Part shown: in pieces, positions 15,501 to 23,947 of the stretch
How positions within the stretch are numbered: position 1 is the stretch's first letter
How the letters are laid out: every line of letters begins with the position of its first letter
From: Sphingobium bisphenolivorans
GTDB taxonomy: Bacteria; Pseudomonadota; Alphaproteobacteria; Sphingomonadales; Sphingomonadaceae
DNA length: 64,000 bases
Reading direction: 5' to 3'
NCBI RefSeq assembly: GCF_000412635.1
Contig: NZ_ASTG01000017.1
Coordinates: 62,001 to 126,000, forward strand
Notes under the pieces: generated by a model
Databases searched by the model: none
Told to the model about the DNA's origin: nothing
The model's input: only the letters and a program-made list of their open reading frames with translations
Position numbers and translations under genes: made by a program

Positions 15501-16346
15501 GTGCAAACCCTCCGTGATCTGACTGCTCTCAGAGACGCCGTCGAGGCGCTGAAAAGCGATGGAAGGCCGCTGGCACTTGTTCCGACCATGGGCGCGCTGC
15601 ATGACGGGCATATGGCGCTGGTGGAGGAGGCGCGGCGCCATGCCGGACATGTCGTGGTATCGATCTTCGTCAACCCCCGGCAATTCGGTGCCAACGAGGA
15701 TCTCGATTCCTATCCGCGCCGTGAGGCGAAGGACGCGCAGATGCTGCAGGCGGCGGGAGTCGACATACTCTGGGCACCGGGCGTGGAGGTCATGTATCCG
15801 CAAGGCTATGCCACAAACATCGCTGTTTCCGGCGTGACAGAAGGGCTGGACGGCGCCGCACGGCCGGGGCATTTCGATGGCGTGGCGACCGTCGTCACCA
15901 AATTATTCAATCAGGTCCAGCCGCACGTCGCGCTGTTCGGCGAGAAGGACTATCAGCAGCTCGCCGTCATCCGGCAGATGGTGCGCGACCTGGATATCCC
16001 CATCGACATCATCGGCATGCCCACCCAGCGCGCCGAGGACGGGCTGGCCCTCTCCTCCCGCAACGCCTATTTGACCGAGGAAGAACGCAAGGACGCCCTG
16101 GCCCTCCCCCGTGCGCTTGGGGAAGCGGCGCGCCAGATGGAAAGGGGCGCGGCGGTCGAAGGCGCGCTTGCCAAGGCGATAGCCATGCTGGCGGCGCACG
16201 GCTTCGATCCGATCGACTATGTCACCTTGTGCGATGCCGTCACGCTGGAGCCGATGACGGTGCTGGATCGCCCTGCCCGGCTGCTCGGCGCCGCCAGGCT
16301 CGGCCGTACGCGGCTGATCGACAATATCGCGGTCGATCCGGTTTAA
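15501..16346 (+). CDS. panC: Pantothenate synthetase
   Basis: Condenses pantoate with beta-alanine using ATP to make pantothenate for CoA. The GTG at 15501 gives the usual family length of 281 residues; a TTG at 15429 would add 24 residues with no matching family sequence. Motifs are PTMGALHDGHMALV (HIGH-like ATP site, about residues 30-43), FVNPRQFG, RPGHFDGVATVV, LFGEKDYQQL and LSSRNAYL, all characteristic. It is divergent from mipZ. No panB lies adjacent. Confidence 0.95.
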   Translation: MQTLRDLTALRDAVEALKSDGRPLALVPTMGALHDGHMALVEEARRHAGHVVVSIFVNPRQFGANEDLDSYPRREAKDAQMLQAAGVDILWAPGVEVMYPQGYATNIAVSGVTEGLDGAARPGHFDGVATVVTKLFNQVQPHVALFGEKDYQQLAVIRQMVRDLDIPIDIIGMPTQRAEDGLALSSRNAYLTEEERKDALALPRALGEAARQMERGAAVEGALAKAIAMLAAHGFDPIDYVTLCDAVTLEPMTVLDRPARLLGAARLGRTRLIDNIAVDPV

Positions 16347-16353
16347 GCTCCCG

Positions 16354-16794
16354 TCAAAACGGCTTCACGATCACCGCAATCACGATCACCGCTGCGGCGA
16401 TGCCGGGCACTTCGTTCACCAGGCGCAGCTGCTTTTCGCTCAAGGGCCGCTGCCCCTTGGCGAGCTTCTTCACATAGCCGGCGATCCAGCCATGATAGGC
16501 GGAAAGCCCCAGCACGAAGAGCAGCTTCAGGTGGAACCAGCCGAAATGCCAGGCGCCGATCTCCACCATCAGCATGAGGCCGAAAATCCAGACGAGGATG
16601 ATCGAGGGGTTGAGGATGATCTTCAGCAGCCGCTTTTCGCGGTCGATCCATTTGGCGTCTTCATCCGATCCGACAGCGCATTGCTGGTGGTAGACGAAGA
16701 AGCGCGGCATCATGAAGAGGCCCGCCATCAGAAAGATGACGAAGATGACATGCGCGGCTTTGACCCACAAATAGGCTGCTCCCAGATAGGCCAT
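16354..16794 (-). CDS. hemJ: Protoporphyrinogen oxidase HemJ
   Basis: A 146-residue membrane protein with four helices that oxidises protoporphyrinogen IX to protoporphyrin IX in many proteobacteria lacking HemY/HemG. Family signatures are WVKAAHVIFVIFLMAGLFMMPR at the N-terminus, with the conserved His, and FHLKLLFVLGLSAYHGW in the middle. Its ATG overlaps the hemE stop by 4 bases, so hemE-hemJ form a haem operon ending here. An old name is UPF0093. Confidence 0.93.
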   Translation of the reverse strand: MAYLGAAYLWVKAAHVIFVIFLMAGLFMMPRFFVYHQQCAVGSDEDAKWIDREKRLLKIILNPSIILVWIFGLMLMVEIGAWHFGWFHLKLLFVLGLSAYHGWIAGYVKKLAKGQRPLSEKQLRLVNEVPGIAAAVIVIAVIVKPF

Positions 16795-17858
16795 CAGGCA
16801 CCCTCCCGCTGCCGGACATAACGCGTCAGCGCCTCGACATGGGCAATGGGCGTGTCAGGCAAAATGCCATGACCAAGGTTGAAGATGTGCGGACGCCCGG
16901 CGAAGGCCGAACGGATATTATCGACCGCCTGCTCGACTGCTTCTCCCCCGGCGATCAGCGCCAGCGGATCGAGATTGCCCTGAACCGGCAGGCCCTGCGG
17001 CAGCACCCCGTTCGCCCAATGCGGATCGATCGTCTCGTCGACGCCGACCGCGTCCACGGCGGTGCCGACCGCATAATCGACCAGCTTCGCGCCCGCGCCC
17101 TTGGGAAAGCCGATCACGGGGACGTCGGGATGGACTGTCTTCAGCTTCTCGACGATATGGCGGTTGGGCTGAACCACCCAGCGATCGAACTGGAGCGGTG
17201 AGAGGCTGCCGGCCCAGCTGTCGAACAGCTGCACCGCCTCCACCCCCGCATCGATCTGGCCGCAGAGATAGGTGACCGTCGCCTCCACGATCGCGTCGAT
17301 GATCGCGCCGAAGCGCTCCGGCTGCTGATAGGCGAGCCGTCGGGCGGGTTCCTGATTCTTGCTGCCCTGCCCCGCGACCATATAGGTGGCGATGGTCCAG
17401 GGACTGCCTGCAAAGCCGAGGAAGGTCACGGCGGGGTCCATGGCTTCCTTCACCCGCCGTACCGTCTCATAGACCGCCTCATAGCGGCTGAAATCGGGTT
17501 TGAGCGCCGAGAGGTCGGTTTCTGCCAGCGTGGGCGCCAGCCGCGGGCCCTCTCCCGCCTCGAACCACAGATCCTGCCCCATGGCATAGGGCACGATCAA
17601 TATGTCGGAAAAGAGGATCGCGCCGTCGAACCCGAAGCGGCGCAGCGGTTGCAACGTCACCTCCGCCGCTGCCGGGCTGTCATAAACCAGTTCCAGGAAA
17701 CCGCCCTTCTTCGCCCGCAATGCGCGATATTCGGGGAGGTATCGCCCCGCCTGCCGCATGAGCCACATGGGCGGGACGTCAAGGCACTCACCCTTCAGCA
17801 CGGAAAGCAACGGCTTGGCGGTCCGGCCGTTCGAACGGCCTGCATCTGGTCCCGTCAT
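16794..17858 (-). CDS. hemE: Uroporphyrinogen decarboxylase
   Basis: Converts uroporphyrinogen III to coproporphyrinogen III in haem synthesis. A 354-residue protein with the substrate-binding MWLMRQAGRYLPEYR near residue 33, the ILFSDILIVPYAMG strand and the GFAGSPWTIATYMV segment. C-terminal NLGHGILPDTP is also diagnostic. It lies beside the replication origin, the position hemE holds in Caulobacter and Rickettsia, and its start codon abuts the AT-rich edge of that region. Confidence 0.97.
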   Translation of the reverse strand: MTGPDAGRSNGRTAKPLLSVLKGECLDVPPMWLMRQAGRYLPEYRALRAKKGGFLELVYDSPAAAEVTLQPLRRFGFDGAILFSDILIVPYAMGQDLWFEAGEGPRLAPTLAETDLSALKPDFSRYEAVYETVRRVKEAMDPAVTFLGFAGSPWTIATYMVAGQGSKNQEPARRLAYQQPERFGAIIDAIVEATVTYLCGQIDAGVEAVQLFDSWAGSLSPLQFDRWVVQPNRHIVEKLKTVHPDVPVIGFPKGAGAKLVDYAVGTAVDAVGVDETIDPHWANGVLPQGLPVQGNLDPLALIAGGEAVEQAVDNIRSAFAGRPHIFNLGHGILPDTPIAHVEALTRYVRQREGA

Positions 17859-17993
17859 ATACTCTCTTATTATTAGATTCTAAGAAGGTGGTGGAGGTAG
17901 TTGGGCGCTTGGCAGCGGGGTTTATGCGCTATGCCCGGCTTTGCCAACAGCTTGACTCTTTCGGGCTACCCATACCGGTCCGATTCCGTCCCC

Positions 17994-18002
17994 TTATCCA
18001 CA
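17994..18002 (+). promoter_or_regulatory. DnaA box (perfect)
   Basis: TTATCCACA, exact match to the DnaA consensus, inside the hemE-ppsR gap. Confidence 0.85.
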
Positions 18003-18011
18003 TTACCCACA
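18003..18011 (+). promoter_or_regulatory. DnaA box (one mismatch)
   Basis: TTACCCACA, directly abutting the perfect box; one mismatch. Confidence 0.6.
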
Positions 18012-18045
18012 GCTTGTGGATGGAAATTCGCTTCTGTTGGGGAGC

Positions 18046-18054
18046 TGTGGACAA
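18046..18054 (-). promoter_or_regulatory. DnaA box (one mismatch)
   Basis: Reads TTGTCCACA on the minus strand; one mismatch to consensus. Confidence 0.6.
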
Positions 18055-18114
18055 GATTCCGGGACCGGAGGAGGAAGATTCAGGTGGGGATTTCTCCCCA
18101 GTCCATCTCTTGAT

Positions 18115-18123
18115 TTATCCACA
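18115..18123 (+). promoter_or_regulatory. DnaA box (perfect)
   Basis: TTATCCACA, exact match, 24 bases before the ppsR start. Confidence 0.85.
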
Positions 18124-18146
18124 GGCCTTCCACAGAGATATGCTGC

Positions 18147-18968
18147 ATGTCCCGTATCCACCTTCATCTGCTCTCGGATTCCACCGGCGAAACGCTGGAG
18201 AATATCGCCAAAGCGGCGATAGGCGCGTTCGAGAATGTGGAGGCGGTGCGGCATTTCTGGCCGATGGTGCGGTCCGATGTCCATCTCGACCGCATCATGG
18301 AGGAAATCGCCGCCAATCCCGGCCTAGTGCTCTTCACCCTCTCCAACCACCAGTTGCGCCGCCGGCTGGAGACACGCTGCCGCGCGCTCGGCTTGCCCCA
18401 TGTCGCGGCGCTCGATAGCGTAACCGATGCCCTGTCCAACATATTGGGGCAGGAAACGCGCAACAGGCCGGGTCGCAAGCATATCCTCGATGAAGCCTAT
18501 TTCGCGCGGATCGAGGCAATTCAATATACGATCGCCCATGACGATGGCGTTGGCCACGACAATTGGGAAGAGGCGGATATCGTCCTGGCCGGCGTGTCAC
18601 GCGCGTCCAAGACGCCGACCTCCATCTACCTCGCCAATCGCGGATACAAGACGGCCAATATCCCGCTGGTGATCCAGTCGCCGCCGCCGCGCAGCCTGTT
18701 TTCGCTGAAGCATCCAATGGTTGTCGGCCTGACCGTCAGTCCCGAGCGGCTGGTGCAGATCCGCCGCAACCGTCTGCTGTCACTGAACCAGGCGCCGGAA
18801 ACTGCCTATGTCGACATCGACAGGGTGCAGGAGGAACTGGCATTCGCCAGGCGCATGTTCGCCGACAATGGCTGGCCTGTGATCGACATGACACGGCGCT
18901 CCATCGAGGAAGCGGCGGCGGCCATCATCAACCTCTTCAACGACCGCGTGCTGGCGGAAGGAGCCTGA
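18147..18968 (+). CDS. ppsR: PEP synthase/PPDK regulatory kinase-phosphorylase (DUF299)
   Basis: A 273-residue bifunctional serine/threonine kinase and Pi-dependent phosphorylase that switches pyruvate phosphate dikinase or PEP synthase off and on. The N-terminal HLLSDSTGETLENIAKAA and the P-loop-like GVSRASKTPTSIYLANRGYK (near residues 149-168) are diagnostic. It is the first gene right of the origin and leads ppsR-maf-aroE-coaE-dnaQ, the same order recalled for other alphaproteobacteria. The target kinase gene is not in the window. Confidence 0.93.
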   Translation: MSRIHLHLLSDSTGETLENIAKAAIGAFENVEAVRHFWPMVRSDVHLDRIMEEIAANPGLVLFTLSNHQLRRRLETRCRALGLPHVAALDSVTDALSNILGQETRNRPGRKHILDEAYFARIEAIQYTIAHDDGVGHDNWEEADIVLAGVSRASKTPTSIYLANRGYKTANIPLVIQSPPPRSLFSLKHPMVVGLTVSPERLVQIRRNRLLSLNQAPETAYVDIDRVQEELAFARRMFADNGWPVIDMTRRSIEEAAAAIINLFNDRVLAEGA

Positions 18969-18972
18969 AGAC

Positions 18973-19566
18973 ATGATCGTTCTGGCATCGCAAAGTGCGA
19001 GCCGCCGGGCGCTTCTGAGCGCGGCGCAGGTTCCGTTCGAGGCTCTGTCACCCGGCGTCGATGAGGAGGCAGCCAAAGAGGCGCTGCGTGCCGATGGCCT
19101 CGACGCGCGGCAGCTGGCAGACGCATTGGCTGAGCTCAAGGCATTGCGCGTGTCGCGGCGCGTACCGGGCGGGCTCGTCCTTGGCTGCGACCAGACGTTG
19201 AGCCTGGACGATGGCAGCATGATCGACAAGGCAGCCGATCGCGCGGATGCCGAACGGATATTAAAGCTGCTGTCGGGCCGGGTGCATCATTTGCACAGCG
19301 CCGCAGTCATCGCGCTCAACGGCGAGCCGATCTGGCGCCATATCGAGCGGGTGAGGATGACTGTCCGACCGCTGTCGGATAGTTTCATTGCTAACTATCT
19401 TGATCAAGAGTGGGAGGAATGCCGGTGGTGCGTCGGCTGCTACCGGATCGAGGGACCGGGCGTGCAGCTGTTCGCGAAGGTGGAGGGCAGCCAGTTTGCA
19501 ATTCAGGGCTTGCCTCTGCTGCCGCTGCTTGACTTTCTGCGCGTGCGGGGCGTTTTGGCGCAATGA
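18973..19566 (+). CDS. maf: Maf-like nucleoside triphosphate pyrophosphatase
   Basis: House-cleaning pyrophosphatase that hydrolyses non-canonical nucleotides. A 197-residue protein with the N-terminal LASQSASRRALL substrate loop, LGCDQTLSLD in the centre (catalytic Asp) and a C-terminal IEGPGVQLFAKVEGS segment matching the Maf fold. Base specificity (dTTP/UTP or CTP type) cannot be assigned. It starts 4 bases after ppsR and overlaps aroE by 4 bases. Confidence 0.93.
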   Translation: MIVLASQSASRRALLSAAQVPFEALSPGVDEEAAKEALRADGLDARQLADALAELKALRVSRRVPGGLVLGCDQTLSLDDGSMIDKAADRADAERILKLLSGRVHHLHSAAVIALNGEPIWRHIERVRMTVRPLSDSFIANYLDQEWEECRWCVGCYRIEGPGVQLFAKVEGSQFAIQGLPLLPLLDFLRVRGVLAQ

Positions 19567-20384
19567 CCGACAAGCTCCCCTATGCAGAAGTGATTGGCGA
19601 TCCGATCGCGCACAGCAAATCGCCGCTGATCCATAATTTCTGGCTCGACTGCCTGGGGATCGAAGCGGAATATCACAAGACGCATGTGACGGCGGAGGGG
19701 CTTGCCGCCTATTTCCTGGCGCGCCGGGCCGATCCCGACTGGCTGGGCTGCAACGTCACCATTCCGCACAAGATCGCCGTCATGGACTTTACCGACGATC
19801 CGGGTGGCGTGCGGGAGCGGATTGGCGCAATGAACACGATCGCCAGCGAGACGGGTGGACCGCTGATCGGCACCAACACCGACGCGGGGGGCTTTCTTCA
19901 GCCGTTGCTGCGCGACAAGTGGAAGGGTGAGAGCGCGGTGCTGGTCGGTGCAGGCGGCGCGGCGCGGGCGATTCTGTTCGCGCTGACGAGCCTGGGGGTG
20001 GCGGACATCAGCATCATGGCGCGCGATCGGTCCAAGGGTCAGGGGCTTCTGGACCGGGCCGGGGTCGAGGGGAGGGTGATCGGGATGAACGACGCGCTTC
20101 CTGCAGCCGACCTGCTGGTCAACACCAGTTCGCTTGGCATGGTGGGGCAGCCCGTGCTCGATATTGACCTCTCCCATTTGGCAGACAGCGCCACTGTCTA
20201 CGACATCGTCTATTCGCCGCTGGAGACGAACCTGCTCCGGGCAGCCCGGGCGCGCGGCCTCAAGACGCTCGATGGGCTGGAGATGCTGATCGGACAGGCC
20301 GCGTTGGCATTCGACATTTTCTTCGATGCCGAGGCACCGCGCGACCGCGATGAAGAGTTGCGCACTCTGCTGCTGGCAGCCTGA
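19563..20384 (+). CDS. aroE: Shikimate dehydrogenase
   Basis: NADP-dependent reduction of 3-dehydroshikimate in aromatic amino acid synthesis. A 273-residue protein with the shikimate-binding GDPIAHSKSPLIHNFW at residues ~12-27, the catalytic Lys in GCNVTIPHKIAVM, and the Rossmann loop VLVGAGGAARAILF. NTSSLGM and the C-terminal DGLEMLIGQAALAF complete the family pattern. It overlaps maf by 4 bases (ATGA). Confidence 0.96.
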   Translation: MTDKLPYAEVIGDPIAHSKSPLIHNFWLDCLGIEAEYHKTHVTAEGLAAYFLARRADPDWLGCNVTIPHKIAVMDFTDDPGGVRERIGAMNTIASETGGPLIGTNTDAGGFLQPLLRDKWKGESAVLVGAGGAARAILFALTSLGVADISIMARDRSKGQGLLDRAGVEGRVIGMNDALPAADLLVNTSSLGMVGQPVLDIDLSHLADSATVYDIVYSPLETNLLRAARARGLKTLDGLEMLIGQAALAFDIFFDAEAPRDRDEELRTLLLAA

Positions 20385-20388
20385 TTCC

Positions 20389-20982
20389 ATGAAGATATAC
20401 GGCTTAACCGGCTCCATCGGCATGGGGAAATCGGCGGTCGCGAAGATGCTGCGCCGCGAAGGCGTGCCGGTGTTCGACGCGGATGCGGAGGTGCACCGGC
20501 TGCAAGGGCCGGGAGGTCGGCTGCTGCCGGCGATCGAGGCGCGTTTTCCCGGCACGACAGGTGCGAAGGGCGTTGATCGGGTCAAGCTGGGCGCGGCGGT
20601 ATTTGGCCATCCCGAGGAGTTGAAGGCGCTGGAGACGATCGTCCATCCGGCGGTCAACCATGTGCGCAAGAAATTCCTGCGGCGACACCGAGCCCGCGCC
20701 TTTGTCGTCCTGGACATACCGCTGCTGTTCGAGAAGCATGGCCATCGCAAGGTCGCTGGAGTCATCGTCGTGACCGCGCCCGCCTGGAAACAGCGTCTCC
20801 GGGTCTTGGCGCGCCCCGGCATGACATCGGCAAAATTTCGCAGAATCATTCACTTGCAGACGCCTGATGCTGAAAAACGGCGTCGGGCTGACTATATCAT
20901 CAACACAGGCACCACCTTCGCCTCGACCCGTTCCCAGGTGCGCCGTCTGGTCGCTTGCCTTGGGGCGAAGAGAGGCCGATAA
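20389..20982 (+). CDS. coaE: Dephospho-CoA kinase
   Basis: Last step of CoA synthesis. The ATG at 20389 gives 197 residues beginning MKIYGLTGSIGMGKSAVAKML, where GSIGMGKS is the Walker A loop. VFDADAEVHRL and the LDIPLLFEKHGHRKV lid region follow. The upstream in-frame extension into aroE is not part of the protein. It lies 4 bases after the aroE stop. Confidence 0.95.
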   Translation: MKIYGLTGSIGMGKSAVAKMLRREGVPVFDADAEVHRLQGPGGRLLPAIEARFPGTTGAKGVDRVKLGAAVFGHPEELKALETIVHPAVNHVRKKFLRRHRARAFVVLDIPLLFEKHGHRKVAGVIVVTAPAWKQRLRVLARPGMTSAKFRRIIHLQTPDAEKRRRADYIINTGTTFASTRSQVRRLVACLGAKRGR

Positions 20983-21015
20983 AGACGGGTGCGGCAGAGT
21001 CGGTTCAAGAGGGCA

Positions 21016-21708
21016 ATGCGCGAGATTATCTTTGACACCGAAACGACCGGCTTCGATCCAGTCTCGGGCGATCGCCTGGTGGAAATCGGATGCATCGAAC
21101 TCGTCAACCGGGTGCCTACCGGCCGCACCTTCCACGCCTATTATAATCCCCAGCGGACCATGCCGTCAGCGGCAGAGGCGATTCACGGGCTTTCCGACAT
21201 ATTCCTGAAGGACAAGCCGCTCTTCTCGGCCGGGGTGCAGGAGCTGCTCGCCTTCCTGGAGGACAGCCATCTTGTCGCCCATAATGCGCGGTTCGACTTC
21301 GGCTTCCTCAATCATGAGCTGAAGCTGTGCGGCCTGGGCGAAATTTCGATCGACCGGATGATCGATACTGTCGCGATCGCACGGCAATTGCACCCCGGCG
21401 CCAAGCACAGCCTGGATGCGCTCTGCACCCGATACGGCATCGACCGCAGCCATCGCATCAAGCATGGCGCGTTGCTCGACGCCGAACTTCTCGCCCAGCT
21501 TTATATCGAACTGACCGGCGGCCGTCAGATCGGCCTTGGTCTTGCACAGGAGGTGGAGAAAGACATTATTCGGGTGGAACTTGCGGCCGAAATCGCGGTT
21601 CGCCCTGTTCGTCCCGCGCGCGTTTTCCAAGCGAGCGCGGAGGAGTTGGTGCGGCACGCCGCGTTCATCGCAACGCTGGAAAAGCCGCTCTGGCTCGAAG
21701 GGGCTTGA
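21016..21708 (+). CDS. dnaQ: DNA polymerase III epsilon subunit
   Basis: Proofreading 3'-5' exonuclease of the replicative polymerase. From the ATG at 21016, preceded by AAGAGGG, it is 230 residues. Exo I is FDTETTGFDP at residues 5-14, Exo II is LVAHNARFDFGFLNHEL near residue 91, and Exo III is SHRIKHGALLDAELLAQLY near residue 148. A short C-terminal tail for binding the alpha subunit follows. It ends the five-gene run that starts at the origin. Confidence 0.96.
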   Translation: MREIIFDTETTGFDPVSGDRLVEIGCIELVNRVPTGRTFHAYYNPQRTMPSAAEAIHGLSDIFLKDKPLFSAGVQELLAFLEDSHLVAHNARFDFGFLNHELKLCGLGEISIDRMIDTVAIARQLHPGAKHSLDALCTRYGIDRSHRIKHGALLDAELLAQLYIELTGGRQIGLGLAQEVEKDIIRVELAAEIAVRPVRPARVFQASAEELVRHAAFIATLEKPLWLEGA

Positions 21709-21794
21709 GGCGGCCTATCGGGTTCACCGCCTTCATGCTCCATGCCAGCCGGTCGGCTCGTCCCGGCTGACCGGCAAGAATAAGGAGAAGGCAT

Positions 21795-22391
21795 ATGGAT
21801 ATTCGTGTTTCTGGGCATCAGGTCGATACGGGCGATGCGCTCAAGCAGCATGTTTCGACCCGGCTCGAAGCCATGGCCGAGAAATATTTTTCCCGCACGC
21901 TTTCCGCCCAGGTGACGTTCCGCCCTGCGCCCCATGGGGCCTTCCATTGCGATATCGTCTGCCATGTCATGACCGGCCTGATCCTGAAGGGGGCGGGCGA
22001 GGCGCATGAGGCGCATCCCGCCTTCGAGCAGGCCGCTGACCGGATCGAAAAGCAGCTTCGCCGTTATCTGCGGCGCCTGAAGGACCGCAGCGCACAGGCA
22101 GCCGCCGCCGAAGCGCACCGCGCCAATGGCTATGAGATCGATGGCGTGGACGGAGCGGGCTACACAATTTTCGCTTCGGCAGCCGATGAGGAGGAACCGG
22201 CCGAAGCGCCCCTGATCGTCGCGGAAACACGCGTCGATATCCCTGAGGCCAGCGTATCCGACGCGGTCATGATGCTCGACCTGCGCAACACCAATGCGCT
22301 GTTGTTCGTGAATGCGGGCACCGCCAGCTATAACATGGTTTATCGCCGCCACGACGGCACAATCGGCTGGGTGGAGCCGCGCGCCTCCTAG
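21795..22391 (+). CDS. hpf: Ribosome hibernation promoting factor, long form
   Basis: Binds the ribosome between subunits in stationary phase and promotes 100S dimers. The 198-residue protein has an N-terminal S30AE domain (residues 1-95, MDIRVSGHQVDTGDALKQHV) and a C-terminal dimerisation domain (from about residue 140, ending SYNMVYRRHDGTIGWVEP), which defines the long form. It is followed by ptsN, the usual partner next to rpoN in other proteobacteria, but rpoN itself is not here. Confidence 0.94.
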   Translation: MDIRVSGHQVDTGDALKQHVSTRLEAMAEKYFSRTLSAQVTFRPAPHGAFHCDIVCHVMTGLILKGAGEAHEAHPAFEQAADRIEKQLRRYLRRLKDRSAQAAAAEAHRANGYEIDGVDGAGYTIFASAADEEEPAEAPLIVAETRVDIPEASVSDAVMMLDLRNTNALLFVNAGTASYNMVYRRHDGTIGWVEPRAS

Positions 22392-22519
22392 AATGCACCG
22401 GCCCCGGCGCCGGCGGTTGACCTTCGTCGGCTGCCGGCCTATGGGGCCGGGCTTTATATGTTCCCGAGCAACGCGCAATCGATCGAAGCTGGGCGCGCCT
22501 CGGCTGTTCCGGGTTGGTC

Positions 22520-22987
22520 ATGGTTCACTTCAACGATATCGTCGCGCCGGATGCGCTTGCCACGGCCCTGACGGTGAACGGCAAGAAGCCGCTGTTCCAG
22601 AAAATCGCGGCGCTTGCGGCCAAGGCATATGATCTGGACGCCCGCGTCGTTGCAGAGGCGCTGATGGAACGGGAAAAGCTCGGATCCACCGGTTTTGGCG
22701 GCGGCGTCGCCATTCCCCATGCGAAGATTCCCTCGCTCGGCAAGATGTGCGCCGTGGTCGTGTTGCTTGACCCGGCGATGCCGTTCGACGCCGTTGACGA
22801 GGCCCCGGTCAATATCGTTTTCGCATTGCTGTCGCCTGTCGATAGCGGAGCGGAGCATCTGAAGACCCTGGCGCGGGTTTCCCGCTATCTGCGCGATGAG
22901 GGGCAGGTCACCCGATTGCGCGGCGTCAAGTCGGATGCGGCTCTGCACGCCCTGCTGGCGGGTGGCGAGGCACGTGACGCTGCCTGA
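22520..22987 (+). CDS. ptsN: PTS IIA-like nitrogen regulatory protein (EIIA-Ntr)
   Basis: Phosphocarrier of the regulatory PTS-Ntr system that links nitrogen, potassium and stress control. A 155-residue EIIA domain with the phosphorylatable His in GGGVAIPHAKI at about residue 70. The ATG at 22520 is preferred over a TTG at 22514. It sits 128 bases after hpf. The transport components and EI-Ntr are not in the window. Confidence 0.93.
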   Translation: MVHFNDIVAPDALATALTVNGKKPLFQKIAALAAKAYDLDARVVAEALMEREKLGSTGFGGGVAIPHAKIPSLGKMCAVVVLLDPAMPFDAVDEAPVNIVFALLSPVDSGAEHLKTLARVSRYLRDEGQVTRLRGVKSDAALHALLAGGEARDAA

Positions 22988-23444
22988 GCCGGGTGCCTCG
23001 CCCAGTGGGGAGGCGGCGCATTTCCGCGCGCTGGAGAGCCTTTATCGATCGGCACCGATCAATCGCCTGTTCCGGTCGGAACTGACGATCCCGGAGGCAG
23101 GACATTCCGTCATCAGCTTCGACGCGGACGAGACGCAGTTTCATGCGGCCGGAGCGGTGCATGGCACCGTCTATTTCAAGATGCTCGATGATGCGGCCTT
23201 CTACGCCGCCAACAGCCTGGTGAGCGACCGATTCCTGCTGACGACCGCCTTCAATGTGCTCTTCACCCGGCCGATCACTCCCGGCCGGCTTCGGGCCGAA
23301 GGGCGCTGGATCAACGGCAAGCGCCGGGTGTATGTGGCCGAGGCGAGCCTGATCGACGCAGATGGGGAGGAGGTCGGGCGTGGAACTGGCACCTTCATGC
23401 GGTCGCAATTCCCCTTATCTTCTCTGCCGGGCTATGGTGACTGA
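22974..23444 (+). CDS. PaaI-type hotdog thioesterase
   Basis: A 156-residue hotdog-fold acyl-CoA thioesterase. The GTG start at 22974 has a GGCGAGG site and overlaps ptsN by 14 bases. The active-site segment HGTVYFKMLDDAAFYAANSLV (near residue 60) has the GxxxxxxD spacing of PaaI enzymes, followed by FLLTTAFNVLFTRPI. The substrate is not predictable. It overlaps the next gene by 11 bases, suggesting a coupled run ptsN-thioesterase-DUF1491. Confidence 0.82.
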   Translation: MTLPEPGASPSGEAAHFRALESLYRSAPINRLFRSELTIPEAGHSVISFDADETQFHAAGAVHGTVYFKMLDDAAFYAANSLVSDRFLLTTAFNVLFTRPITPGRLRAEGRWINGKRRVYVAEASLIDADGEEVGRGTGTFMRSQFPLSSLPGYGD

Positions 23445-23772
23445 ACGGCTGACCAGCGCGATGCTGGTCGGCGCGTTGTTACGCCGCAGCGCAGCAGAAG
23501 GCGGATTTGCCGCCATATTGATGAAGGGCGATGAGACGAGCGGCGTCATCATCATCCAAGCTCTTGAAAAGGGGATAGAAAAGGGATTGCTGGAGCGGAT
23601 TCCGGACCTTTCAGGAGGGTACCGAATCACTCGTTGCGGTCCCGCACCGGATGAAGGGTCCGACAAGGCAGCCCAATATATTGAGCGTCGACGCCGATCA
23701 GACCCCGATCTGTGGGTTATCGAACTCGATATCGCGGATGCGGAACGGTTCGCCGCTGAAACAATCTGCTGA
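23434..23772 (+). CDS. DUF1491 family protein
   Basis: A 112-residue protein of a family I recall as restricted to alphaproteobacteria, with no established function. It begins MVTERLTSAMLVGALLRR and includes the conserved GFAAILMKGDETSGVIII strand, then ends with RRRSDPDLWVIELDI and a terminal Cys. It may start at the ATG at 23434 or the GTG at 23437. No signal peptide or membrane segment is visible. Confidence 0.8.
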   Translation: MVTERLTSAMLVGALLRRSAAEGGFAAILMKGDETSGVIIIQALEKGIEKGLLERIPDLSGGYRITRCGPAPDEGSDKAAQYIERRRRSDPDLWVIELDIADAERFAAETIC

Positions 23773-23947
23773 TCGTTGACTCCCTTCGTCCGGGCAGGCA
23801 CAGGCCCCCCACGCTTCAGTGCGCAGGTTGCCGGCTTCGTCCATGGGGGGCGGATGCGGTAAACACGCAGACGGGGGGCGGCCGGACGTCGGTGTATCAA
23901 GGGGTTTGTGACGTCCCCGGCCAAGAACCGCACGATTTTGAGTTGTA

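Larger units (their letters stand above)
17859..18146. other. oriC: Probable chromosomal replication origin (oriC)
   Basis: This 288-base gap separates divergent hemE and ppsR, the hemE/RP001 setting of the Caulobacter origin. It has two perfect DnaA boxes TTATCCACA (17994 and 18115) and two with one mismatch (18003; 18046 on the minus strand), plus a weaker TGTGGATGG at 18015. An AT-rich stretch at about 17857-17886 could unwind. Six GANTC sites occur at 17876, 17954, 17982, 18055, 18077 and 18177, the last just inside ppsR. Three parS sites lie 30-33 kb away. The evidence is positional and motif based. Confidence 0.85.
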
